Source: Undaria pinnatifida (lineage: Eukaryota; Sar; Phaeophyceae; Laminariales; Alariaceae). Taken from it: a DNA stretch of 64,000 nt. The notes under the pieces were generated by a model. It was not told where the DNA came from and searched no databases. It saw only the letters and a program-made list of their open reading frames with translations. Location: assembly GCA_012845835.1 (NCBI GenBank), contig JABAKD010000029.1:4490000-4553999 (forward strand), given 5' to 3'. A program made the position numbers and the translations under genes. Numbering within the stretch: position 1 is the first letter of the stretch; each line of letters opens with the position of its first letter. This document shows positions 1 to 9,358 of the stretch, one piece after another.

Positions 1-272
1 CTCTACTTTAGCCAAGGAGTCCACCGATCAACACGGGAAGAGCGAGGGCTCCTCCCGAAGCCGCGCCCCGGGAGACGAGAACCTGGGGAACGAGCGCCAC
101 ATCGCCACCACGGCCCCTCAGTGCAGGAGCTAAGAAACCAGTTGTGGGTATGGGGGCAGATTTGGCATCGCCATCGGCGATGCCGCCCGTGGCGGGTAGA
201 TGTCTTACTCGGTACAGGTGCGGGAGGAGGTAGTTATATTTCACTCGCATTGTAGCGCGGTCTCCAAAGCTC

Positions 273-1288
273 TTGCAACGTAGAATAGATGAGATCACTG
301 CCGGTGCTCTCGAGGCAGCAAACTCATCCGCTAGCGAGACTCCACTTAAGCGTGTTTTGGGCTCCGTAGCAGTACCAGTGCTGTTAAAATCTGATTCATG
401 GGTGCGAAACGTTGTGATGCGCGTTATAGAGGACCTCCCTTACGGTTATATTAGTGGGGCAGACTACTTTAGAAGTAACGGCAGCAAATTGGCGTTCACA
501 TGCGACAAAGGTTTTAGGCCTGAGCCCTCGGCACCTTGGGCGCCGTTCCACATTGCCGTCCTAGACACTCTACTTCTACCAGACCCCCTCTGCGCAACAC
601 GGGATCGGTTTTGTATGCTAACAGCTGCGCCCGAGATGCCACTGCCTCTCGCCTCTGCCCCAGTTGTCTTGTCCACCTTCCGCCCCAGGTATCACGACCT
701 CGCGTGGGAGGATGAGATCGCTTTTGAGTGGGACGTTAGCCAGGTCGCAGAAACTACCACGGTCGAAGCCTTCACCAGCATAGCAATGGAGACTGCACCA
801 GTGGGTCCTCCACCGCAAGATCGACAGCTCATGCTCATGTTGCCTACAGCACGGCTTAATCTAGACAAGGGAGCACTAGTGGGGGTTGCTCGCGCTGCAT
901 TGTGGTGGTTGGCGGGGTCCCCAGTGTCCTGTACGATAGTGAGCCGCAGTAAGGATGCAGCTGTTGTAGAGCGTAACCGGGTAATAGCCCGAATGACAAC
1001 CCTCAACCTACGCGACCTCGCGCGGTTTGAGGTAGATGCGGCAGATGTAGCTGGGGCTGACGGTGGCAGTTCCTCCTCCGATCCACCGTAAGAACTGCCG
1101 TTTAAGGATGCTAACAACTCCCGCCTACTTGCCCTAGGAGCTTTGTCCTTCGCGACGTGTGCGGCGGTAGATACAGACTCATCTACGCTGCGCCGGGGAA
1201 GCCGGACCCGTATTCCGTCCGTGCGAGTGCGTCCCGTCGGCAACGGCCAGCTTCCACCAGCGGAACATCTAGGGAATCCCGGAAGGTG
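273..1288 (+). pseudogene. Retropepsin-like (aspartic protease) region of the Ty3/gypsy element
   Basis: An open frame of 272 codons ends at TAA (1089-1091) and stays open past that stop to TGA at about 1288. Around residues 30-95 it shows the C-terminal half of a retroviral-type protease: a beta-strand pattern, then LPYGYISGADYF followed by a short charged stretch and a Pro-rich APWAPF segment. This resembles the hydrophobic-hydrophobic-Gly-x-Asp-Phe-Leu signature of retropepsins. The catalytic Asp-Ser/Thr-Gly triad is not seen in this frame; it would lie upstream, where the frame is broken. The first in-frame codon is TTG, so no real start can be argued. The region after residue 140 is not recognised. 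The assignment rests on the single motif and on the integrase downstream. Confidence 0.5.
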
Positions 1289-1395
1289 ACCGCCCCTTGA
1301 TACCGACGCCGATGGAGTCAACACCGTCGTCCCCGGCAGCCCCACCACTCGTGACCCACGCCGGCAACGACGATCTCAGTTAATACCTGGGGAAG

Positions 1396-2233
1396 GTGCT
1401 GTCAGCAAGGGAGGAGGTTCCACGCTCGTTAGAAACCAGCCACGTCATGGAGAGACCGACCATCCACTGGGCGGTTCAGGTGCTCACCAACCCTGCTACC
1501 CTTGCGCGATGGCAACATAGCGACACCTATCTGGATCAGGGTCGCAGCAATTTGCGTGAGAGTAGCGGTACGGGCGCGAGAGGAGTGGACGCGAAAGGTT
1601 ATGTTATACACGAGAACGATGTAATCCGGTAAACAGACGAGCGAGGAAATAATCTGCCAGCTATTCCTGAATCCATGGTTGCTGATACTCTCGCTCTGGT
1701 CCACACTCTGCACGCGGGAGTAAGTGCTGCTCAGGCTTTGGTACGGTGTCATCTTTGCTGTCCATCCATTACTTGCGATATCCGCCAGTACGTGCTATCG
1801 TGTGGATGTCGCAGGCGCAAGATACCAAGTAGGAGACGTATCGAAATGCTGCCAGGACGCCCGCTAGAACGGTGGGATGAACTGCAGATAGACATATTGA
1901 AAATAGACGCGCCCTCTTTTTCCGGCAACAAGTATACTCCACTGATAGTCGATCGCGCCTCCAAATTCCCATTCGGCTTTCCACTGGAAACTAAGCAAGA
2001 AATACGCGTGGCGCGAGTCCTTACCGATTTGTTCGTGGCATTCGGCGTGCCTCGAGTATCCGTTGCGACAGTGGCAAATGGTTCGGCGCGAAAGTAGTGA
2101 CACAATTGTGCCGTTGACTATATTCTGAGATAGTGTTTGGCCCCGCCGACCACCCACGTTGTAAAGGAGCCGTTGAGAGGTTAGGAGGTTGGGTTTAAGA
2201 ACCGTTAGCGGAGTAATATCGATCGTGGCCTGA
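1396..2233 (+). pseudogene. Ty3/gypsy integrase, zinc-binding and catalytic-core part (interrupted)
   Basis: One frame runs from 1396 through a TAA at 1630-1632 into 1675-2097. It contains an H-x3-H...C-x-C zinc-binding-like region (LVHTLHAG... LSCGCRRRK) and then an rve core: a Trp-Asp-x2-Gln-x-Asp strand (WDELQIDILK, first catalytic Asp), GNKYTPLIVDRASK, and LFVAFGVPRVSV. The residues after this, where the second catalytic Asp and DxGxEF normally sit, read VANGSARK, so the second Asp is lost. After a frameshift the frame from 2136 reads FGPADHPRCKGAVERLGG, matching the PxxxGxxER segment with the third catalytic Glu. TRIM insertion at 2234 cuts it off from the C-terminal part at 2608. Confidence 0.78.
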
Positions 2234-2318
2234 TGTTATAAGGCTTAGTTTGGGTAAGCTATCGGTTAACCTTTTGCAAGTGGTCAAACGGACTAATACC
2301 CCACTAATAACCTTAACA
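2234..2318 (+). repeat. Left LTR of the TRIM-like element
   Basis: 85 bp, TG...CA ends; about ten differences by eye from the right copy at 2523. Orientation is inferred from the G tract, which lies just before the right copy. Confidence 0.85.
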
Positions 2319-2522
2319 AATGGCGTCGTCGACAGACGATGGGTTTTTGGGTCGTGGGTTCGATCCCCGCCATCCACAATAATAAACTTTTCAGATTTCC
2401 CCCATGTCGAACTTGAAAAATACTCTCCCTGGTATCCCCAGGAAATGAAACGGTTTGGATATTGACAGAGGTCCGCCGTATATCCGGCCGACCTGATACC
2501 CCGCCGTTTCAGGGGGGGGGGG
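2319..2522 (+). other. TRIM internal domain with primer-site candidate, tRNA T-arm-like segment and polyG tract
   Basis: The primer-binding-site candidate is at 2321-2335. At about 2358-2382 there is GTGGG-TTCGATC-CCCGC, a perfect 5-bp stem with a 7-base T-loop as in a tRNA T-arm. It is followed by CATCCAC, which could be a tRNA acceptor 3' strand, but no matching 5' acceptor strand is seen, so this is not a complete tRNA. Twelve G residues sit at 2511-2522. Confidence 0.6.
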
Positions 2523-2607
2523 TGTTATAAAGCTTAGTTTGGGTAAGCTATTCGTTAACCAGTTGCAAGTGGTCAAACGGACTAATACCCCACTAATAAC
2601 CTTAACA
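2523..2607 (+). repeat. Right LTR of the TRIM-like element
   Basis: Direct repeat of 2234-2318, same 85-bp length, TG...CA ends, immediately preceded by the G tract and followed by the CTGA target duplication. Confidence 0.85.
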
Positions 2608-3080
2608 CTGAGATGTGGGACGGGCACGTGTCACCAGCAATCTGGATCAAACGTAGTTTACCAGACGTCTCTCTTTCTTCTAACATGACCCCATTTGAGC
2701 TACTGTTCGAACGTAAGCCCGGCACATCGTTAGCTTCCATAGTACCTTTGTCAGGAGAGACAGGGCAAAGCGTTGGGCTAGTCAAATTCGTGTAGCGGCG
2801 CAAGCATAACCTCAGAGAAGTACGACTCGCGCTCGAGAAACGATTCAATCTGAGGGTAACCTCACGGGCCCGCGTCAACGCCGCCGTCTCACCACCCTCA
2901 GCCGGAGTCGCGCTCGAGAAAGGAAGTTCCGTGTTAGTACGCGAGTCAGAGAGCAGCAGGAATCGCAACAACCGAGGACGGAAACTTCAGCACGACCACT
3001 ACACAGGCCCTTGGGCAGTCACGAAAGTATTGCAGACAGGCCTAAGCTTACGCGTAGCTACGCGAGGTCGGCTGTGTTGA
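2608..3080 (+). pseudogene. Ty3/gypsy integrase C-terminal part
   Basis: The frame starting at 2613 encodes IWIKRSLPDVSL followed by NMTPFELLFERKP, the conserved end of gypsy integrase cores (N-x-T-P-x-E-L-x-x-x-R). A TAG at 2793-2795 interrupts it. Beyond that the same frame stays open to TGA at 3078-3080 and carries a basic linker and the GPWAV..V segment with a following SLRV strand, typical of the C-terminal GPF/Y-type module. It continues directly from the pieces at 1675-2233 once the TRIM insertion is ignored. Confidence 0.72.
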
Positions 3081-3760
3081 ATTGTTTAGCATTTTCCTGT
3101 TCGATAGCTGTGTTGGTTTTTTGGATTTGTTTTGTTTTATTTCGATTACGGCGTTGGTTGTATTGTTATATATGTTTTGTCTTTGCCTCTTTCCTTCTAG
3201 CCGTGTTGGTTGTTTCGTTTTGTGATACACTTTGCCGTTCGAAAGCTGTGTTGGCTGTTGTGTGGTGTTGTGTGGTGTTGTGTTGTGTGGTGTTGTGTGG
3301 TGTTGTGTGGTGTTGTGTGGTGTTGTGTTGTGTTGTGTCGTGTTGTGTTGTGATTTTTTTTTTCGATTGCCACGTTGGCTGTGTATTTTGTTCTTTCCTT
3401 CTAGCCGTGTTGGCTGATTTGTTTTTTATCTCGATTACCGCGTTGGTTGTTTTTTTTGTTGTTTCTCAGCATTTATCCTTTTAGCCGTGTTGGCTGTTTT
3501 GGTTTGTTTTTGTTTTTTTCCGTTCGATCGTCGTGTTGGCTTTTTTGTTTTGTTTCGTTTTGTTTCGATTACCGCGTTGGCTATTATCTTTTTTCTGTTA
3601 TTGCATTTTTCCGTTCGATAGCCGTGATGGCTGTTTCGTTTTAGTGTTTGTTATATTGTTTTGTGCCGCGTGGGCTGTTTTGCTTTGATTTTCCTGTTTT
3701 TGTTTGTAAGATTAACCGTGTCGTCTGTCTTGTTTTGACTCTTCCATTCGGTTTGTTTTT
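3060..3760 (+). repeat. T-rich degenerate tandem repeat in the gypsy 3' untranslated zone
   Basis: About fifteen loosely repeated units of roughly 40-50 bp. Each carries GCCGTGTTGGCTG (or close variants) followed by a T/G run and TTCGAT. A 16-fold GTGTGG/GTGTTGT patch lies at 3257-3352. Open frames across it are low complexity and not believed to be coding. Confidence 0.65.
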
Positions 3761-3763
3761 TCA

Positions 3764-3774
3764 CTAAGAGGGGG
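3764..3774 (+). other. Polypurine tract candidate and possible start of the gypsy 3' LTR
   Basis: AAGAGGGGGA followed by TGGACATGTC looks like the purine tract preceding a TG-starting LTR. The end of the LTR cannot be placed because the other LTR is outside the window. Confidence 0.4.
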
Positions 3775-4004
3775 ATGGACATGTCAGTTTTGTGTAAAAG
3801 GCTTTGAATCGGAGGCAACAGCGTGTCTAGCTCCCTGGTGGCTGTCGTGGCGCGTGTCTAACCGGATCGTTGCCCTTCGCATTTGACCGGTGACGTTGAC
3901 TTGGGAGAACAAGTGGGTTGGTGGTCCATTGTTAGGTTTGAGCGAGCACAACAACGCTGCCATGGAGGACTTGGCCGAGCAGCTGAGGAACAGGTGAGCT
4001 TAAG

Positions 4005-4460
4005 TCGTGATCGTGGTGGACATGGTGGTGGTGGTGGAGATGGTGGTGGTGGTAGAGATGGTGGTGGTGGAGATGGTGGTTGTGGAGATGGTAGTGGTGG
4101 TGGAGATGGTAGTGGGGGTGGAGGTGGTAGTGGCGGTGGAGATACTGGTGGTGGTGGTGGTGGTAGTGCTGGTGGTGGTTGTGATGGTGGTGGTGGTGGT
4201 GGTTGTTGGGGAGGCGGGGCGGGGGTAAGAAGGCGGCGGTGGTAGTGGTTGTGACCGAGGGGTCTGTGGTGGTGTTTGAGGTGGTGCTAGTGGTGGTAGT
4301 AGTGGTGGAGGTGGAGGCGGTAGCGGTAGTAGTAGTGGTAGTGGTAGTCGTCGTCTTGATGGAAGCGGTGGTAGTTTTGATGACGGTGGCGATGATCATG
4401 GTGCTGGTGATGACGGTTCTCATATCGATGACGATATTGATGATGTTGATGGTTTTTGAT
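4005..4460 (+). repeat. GGT/GGA then GGT/GAT trinucleotide array
   Basis: About 450 bp of imperfect GGTGGTGGA units grading into GAT-rich units near 4370-4460. All six frames are open only because of the triplet composition (poly-Gly, poly-Val, poly-His/Thr), so no gene is called. Confidence 0.85.
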
Positions 4461-4984
4461 GTGGTGGGGATGATGAGGATCCTCATGACGGGGATCATAA
4501 GGGATGACAATTATGACTGCGTCATAAGAGTAAGTTTCTTTGGTTCGACTCCTTTGTCTGGTGAATGCGCCTCACCCAGGGGTGCATCCTCATGTCTATA
4601 ACTTGCAAGTTCCGCCCTGGGTCAAGATGCAGAATGCGTGCACCGAGTGCAAGGCGGCAACTTACAGAAGTCACAGCCCGGCACCCTCATGTTGTTCCTG
4701 TTCAAGGCCTCAGCGTTAATCTTTCGCTCCCCTTGTTTTGTCCCTCGCTATTTGTTTTTTTGTCGGTGTGGTCGTGAGCGGTTCTTTTCCCCTTCAGGAC
4801 TGCGCTATATTAGAATACATAACCTCACTTTAACTCCAAGTAGTGTGACTCCGACGACGAAACGGAGGTCCAATGTACTGTACGTTTCAGCCGTTACCGT
4901 TTGTAGATTAATCGTGTTAAAAGCATGTGTCGCAAGCCCCCCCCCCTCTTGCATACGTTGTGGCTTTTTGGGCCTTGATAATAG

Positions 4985-5375
4985 GTGTCTAGAGGGTGGG
5001 TTACTCGCTCCCTCCTCTTTGCGGCGAGGGGGGGGTCTCCCTATTTGTGGTAAGGGAGGGGCCCCTCGCGTTGTGGCGCCCCCGTCCCTTGTCGCAAGGA
5101 CCGGGAGTCTGCCCCCCTTGCCATAAGAGAGGGGGGGGGGGGGTCTCGCCTCTTGTGGCAAAGGGAGAGGCTCCCTTCATTGTGGCAAGGGGCGGGGGGG
5201 GGCACATTGTGGCACGGGGGGGTGGTCCCACACCTTGTGGCCAGGGCAGGGGGTCCCGCACCTTGTGGAAATATGGGGTGTCCCCACCTTACGACAAGGC
5301 GGGGGGAGTCATCCCCCCTTGTGGCGAGGAGGGGAGTCCCCCATCTTGAGGCCAGGGTAGAGGTCCCTCTCTATT
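4985..5375 (+). repeat. G/C-rich minisatellite, unit about 40 bp
   Basis: Roughly nine degenerate units sharing CCTTGTGGC followed by 5-10 G and a GTCCC/GTCTCCC junction. The alternating G runs could form G-quadruplexes on the plus strand. Confidence 0.7.
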
Positions 5376-5689
5376 CCGTTTTTTCGTTCTTGTCTTGTCT
5401 TGCCTCTCCAGTGCTTCTCGCCGTTTTCGTCCTTCGACATGGTACAGTCTAGACTCTGGACGCTTTCGATTTTGTTTTGCTTTGTAGTCTTGCTCGTTCA
5501 GACCTTTGCGGAGTTTGTTTTCGGCCTTTACAGCTTTTGTCTTTACCTCTGCGTGCTTTTCATTTTCTTTTTGTTTCAGGGCGAGGGAGCTGTCGTTGTA
5601 TTCCACTCAAGAATCTCGGTTCGCCTTGCTGGCGAAGGAAAATTACATAATGTTGAGGTGAGGCATGCCGGACGATGTCACCGTCGTCG

Positions 5690-6240
5690 CTCTCCGTGTC
5701 ATCAACAAGGCCGACTCCTCTGCTGCGGTAAGGCACTTCTATCGTGTGTACGTGTTCGAACAGGGGACGGTAGCTTCCCCCCCCTAAGACCTCCCATGGA
5801 TACTAGGAAATTCGAGAGAGGGAGTGGCAGACATTCGCTCCCACCCCGTCAAGAAGGGATCAAGGAGGCAGGCTTCACTGCTGCAATAAGGACTTTTGTA
5901 GTGTGTTAGGTTTTAAAAGGGTACAGTAGAGCGCCGCCTCCCCAGCCAAAAGCAAGACATTATGTATACACTAGAACACATAAGAAAGGGGATGGTAGAT
6001 AGCCCCCACCTCCTCCTAAAAAATTGTCCGCGAGGCCGACTCCTCTACCGCGATGTGGTGCATTTAAAATTTATTAGAAAAAGGGGACTTTAGAAAGCAG
6101 TCCCCTCCTGCCAGAGGCATGGCCTTCCATGCTACTAAACTGCTGTAAACCTGACAAAAGGGACCGTAGATAACCCGTTCCCCTTACCAGAACCAAGCCT
6201 TTTAATATTGTTATAAAACTTCAGAAAGAGGACGCCTCTT
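5690..6240 (+). repeat. Degenerate tandem repeat, unit about 80-90 bp
   Basis: Five to six diverged units recur, each with GGCCGACTCCTCTGCTGC-like and AGGGGACGGTAGA-like blocks followed by a C run. The copies are heavily mutated, so unit edges are approximate. Confidence 0.5.
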
Positions 6241-6244
6241 CTTC

Positions 6245-8870
6245 GAAAACTCCTTTTAGCTGGAAGCCACTGTGCATGTCTGAACTTATAGAACAGAATG
6301 GTACTGCTGCTGCTGCTCCATGGTATAGTCTTGTCTCGCTGGACTTGTACTTCGGTGGAAATATGAATTGACACTCTCCTTCTCCCCCTCCTCCGTCCCT
6401 TGTGACGCGAATGCGTCCATTCACCTCTCCCCAACCCACCCCGCCCGCCCCCACCATCGCCCTCCCTTTCGCCGCCCCTTCGTTTTTCGTGTCTTCGCTT
6501 TTTTGTAATATTTTTTCCTGAAGGCGGTGTCGAGGAGGGGGGTAAGACTAGACGACCATCATGCCGAAGAAGCTGCCGTAGCTTGACTGAGCAGCACTAT
6601 TTATAGCTGTTGCCTTTATATGTGGTTTGCTACTGTGGCGGGCGCGAGGGTGGGCAGGGGTCTGGCAAGTGCCCTCATTCGGCCAGGCGCGGAAGGGGGG
6701 TGGTCCGGGGGCGGAGACAGGGGTGGTAGGTTGGTGAAGGAGGAGTAGAGGGGGAGGTAGAGGAGAGGGGGGTAGGAAAGGAGTGCTCTTTTCCCACGCC
6801 AGTATTACGACTCGGAAAAATAGAATGATTTACGTGGCGTTCTTTTGCTTTTCCTCCTGGAGGCACCGACAGGCGGTCATGGCGGCGTTACGGGCGTCTT
6901 TTTATTAGCCTCGGCAGTTTCAGAGAACAAATAAAGGGTGTCGCACGGCTGCCGAGGAACGCTCCGTTCCCCTGCCTCTGGTTTTTGGTTTTGACGTGCG
7001 GTTTTGGTTTTGGCGTGCTTGACCTGTTTCAGGGCGGTAGCAGGGAACAGAGGAGCGGGGGGGGGGAATCTCCTCTCGCCTGCTCGTATGGCTTGTAATT
7101 TTGCGTACGAGCATTATTGTTTATGGTGATCGGTTTTATCGATTTTGGTCTATCGTGTCAATGTTTTGGTTGCCCTTGTGGGGGAGCATTGTATTGTTGC
7201 GCTTACTGTGGGCTTGGTAAACTTGATCGATCTTAACTCCGACGCCCACTAATGTAACACCTTCACAGCTACCCCTTTTTTGCTCCTCCCCCTTTTTTGC
7301 CCCTTTACTTGTACGAGACCCAAATCCCTTCTTGTGCTTTCTCCTTTGTTTTTTTTCTGGTTTGAATGGGGCGTACACGATATTATCATAGTAACAGCCT
7401 CTTATCTTCACACGTGTTGCTGTTCTCACATTAACCTGGTATTTCGAGTCGGCGCCTTACGCAACCCCGCCCCCCGAGGAGTGTTCTTCGTTCCTTGATT
7501 TTCCTGTATGAAACCCCATGATATCGCATAAGACTCCATGGATGTGCCCCGGGATACACATCGCATGGAAATCCATGAGATATCCCATGGGGTTCACTTT
7601 TTTTCGACGAGAACGTCCATGTAACCCTACGGGAGCACTTCCCATGAGACTGCCAATAGGATATTCTCATGGTGCTGATTGATGGGAGGGCGGAAAAGCT
7701 GATTGATATTGATACGGTACTTTCCCCCGGCAATTTTGCTGTTCTTGATTTCCCGTATGAGTGACCCCCCCTTCTGGGATTTTTTTCGCTTTCTCTATAC
7801 TAAGATGCTAAATGGATGGATTACTCAAAGAAAGCGTTGCCCGAAAGAGAGGGCGGCAGAGCAAGAGAGAGCGAATGAGAGAAATAATGCAAGGCACCAT
7901 ACGCGCACGGCCGCGAAAGGAAGCCGCTTTTACGGCAACCCCAAATTGATATGCTTGGTAGAGGATAACGTTTTCCAGTACCTGTCCGGGAATGTAAGGA
8001 CCGTTTCGGTGCTGACGTGAACGCGATGATGGTCGTCAAATTTGCGGTAAAAGCGGTACCGGTAAAAAGCGTAGAACGAGATGATGCCCCCGGTGTATTG
8101 CCAGAATTTTTAGGAGAAGAGTTACATGGCATATATCCGAGAAACCTGGACTAAAACATCGCTAGCCGTATCCCTAACGCCGAATCCTGCCCTAATATTG
8201 CTTGAGGGAACCTGATCCGGATAACACCTGCAAAGCAAGTAACTGAACCTGTTTTCAAACAAGGTCTTCAGTAGGTACCACAGGTGCCTTGTTTTCCTGC
8301 ATGTAGCATTGACTCGAAGGTCTCAGCTGTAAACACCACAACACCGTCGTCATGATTCAAGTGATAGGGCGTTCTCGTTACTCTTGTTTACTGATCTTTT
8401 GCAAGCGATTCAGTGTTCCCGTCGCTCATGTGGCCAAGCGTTTTGTCGCTATGTACTCACACTATTCTTGATGGGCGCTCTAGTTATTATTAATGAGCGT
8501 TCGAGTTACTTGAGAGATCAGGTGTTCTAGAATTTGCTTGGCTTCAGTGTGAAAATGTCCCGACGTGTCAATCATGTAACTGAAACAACTCTGACCAGAG
8601 GCGGCAAGGTTGAAAATAAACCAGCACATACATCTTGTCGAAATTCTTGCTCTATTTCAACGTTCAACGGTAAAATTATTACTATTATTGGTTCACACCA
8701 CCTTACCCAGGCCATCAATTGACAGCATCAATCTACATCTAGTTCCAGTCTACGCCCGGGCAATCATATAAACTCTGGCACGTGATGCTCACTGTTTAAT
8801 CAAGCTGATTTCGGAAAAAAGCGTTCTTCGGGCGAGGACGCACAAGGAAAGTTATCCCGCCGAGGCATAT
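6245..8870. other. No supported gene
   Basis: Only short open frames without recognisable motifs occur here. Notable content is a cluster of CATGG/CCATG palindromes at about 7505-7680 and AG-rich DNA at 7840-7900. The two stretches near 7490 and 7735 both read TTGATTT(T)CC(C/T)GTATGA and may be a small direct repeat. Confidence 0.5.
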
Positions 8871-9358
8871 TTATTTATTTTTTTTTGGCTTTGTTTGCTT
8901 GCTTGGTGGTTCGTTTCTCGGCTGTGCCCCTACTGCACACAACTGCGTTAACAAAGAGGCTTGGCAAGCAAGCCAACATTGCAAGAGCAAGGGATGTCAA
9001 ACTGTACTTTTGGTTGTTCAGGTATGTAAATCCGTACGTCAATGCAAGGTGGTCAATGTCGTCAGAAATAATCAATGGTGGGCAAGCGCCGCGCTTAGGC
9101 ACGAACCCCCCTCCAACTTGCCCCCACATCGTCTCAGGACTTACGAACGCTTCGGCTTGCTTCTGCCAGCTTACTTCTGTGACCACCGTCGATTTAGTAG
9201 TGCGCGAAACAAGCCCGAAAAAAACAAAGCAGGCAACAAAATAGTTTTGTTCTGCTTGAAGACATGATATCATCAGTCCAAACTTGCCCGAAACGTCAGA
9301 AGAAAGGGAAATACCGGAAGGGCGGGCTCGCGATGAGTCGACGACGGTGGCATCAACT
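8871..9358. other. 3' flank of the zinc-finger gene, no separate gene supported
   Basis: A minus-strand frame is open from 9399 down to 8875. Its first 45 residues look protein-like, so an additional 3' exon of the neighbouring gene is possible, but no convincing splice site was found. A plus-strand frame at 8885-9244 overlaps it and is judged a shadow. Confidence 0.3.

Larger units (their letters stand above)
2234..2607 (+). mobile_element. 374-bp TRIM-like miniature LTR retrotransposon nested in the gypsy integrase
   Basis: Two 85-bp direct repeats (2234-2318 and 2523-2607) bound 204 bp of internal DNA. Each repeat starts TGTTATAA and ends CCTTAACA, giving the TG...CA ends of LTRs with short inverted termini (TGTTA/TAACA). 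The 4 bp before the first repeat (2230-2233, CTGA) equal the 4 bp after the second (2608-2611), a target-site duplication. Two bases after the left LTR is TGGCGTCGTCGACAG, a primer-binding-site candidate beginning TGG, and a run of 12 G ending at 2522 abuts the right LTR as a polypurine tract. There is no coding capacity. It is therefore non-autonomous and was mobilised in trans. Removing it reconnects two halves of an integrase gene, which independently supports the boundaries. Confidence 0.88.
1..3774 (+). mobile_element. Ty3/gypsy-type LTR retrotransposon remnant, 5' end outside the window
   Basis: A decayed plus-strand element carrying, in order, a retropepsin-like frame (273-1288), integrase pieces (1396-2233 and 2608-3080), a T-rich 3' untranslated repeat zone and a polypurine-tract candidate near 3764. 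Only about 540 bp separate the protease-like ORF from the integrase zinc-binding region. That is too little for the roughly 1.5 kb of reverse transcriptase plus RNase H that Ty3 elements place there, and no RT motif is visible, so an internal deletion or a non-autonomous derivative is likely. Stop codons (1630, 2095, 2793) and a frameshift near 2100-2136 show it is dead. The 5' LTR lies outside the window, so the 3' LTR cannot be verified by comparison. The integrase is interrupted by a second, miniature element. Confidence 0.7.

Noticed and set aside
2339-2385. Complete tRNA gene
   Set aside because: Only the T-arm and a 3' acceptor-like strand can be found; there is no matching 5' acceptor strand or convincing anticodon arm.
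4005-4510. Long Gly-, Val- or His/Thr-rich open frames
   Set aside because: All frames on both strands are open because the DNA is a trinucleotide array; no start, motif or codon bias supports a gene.
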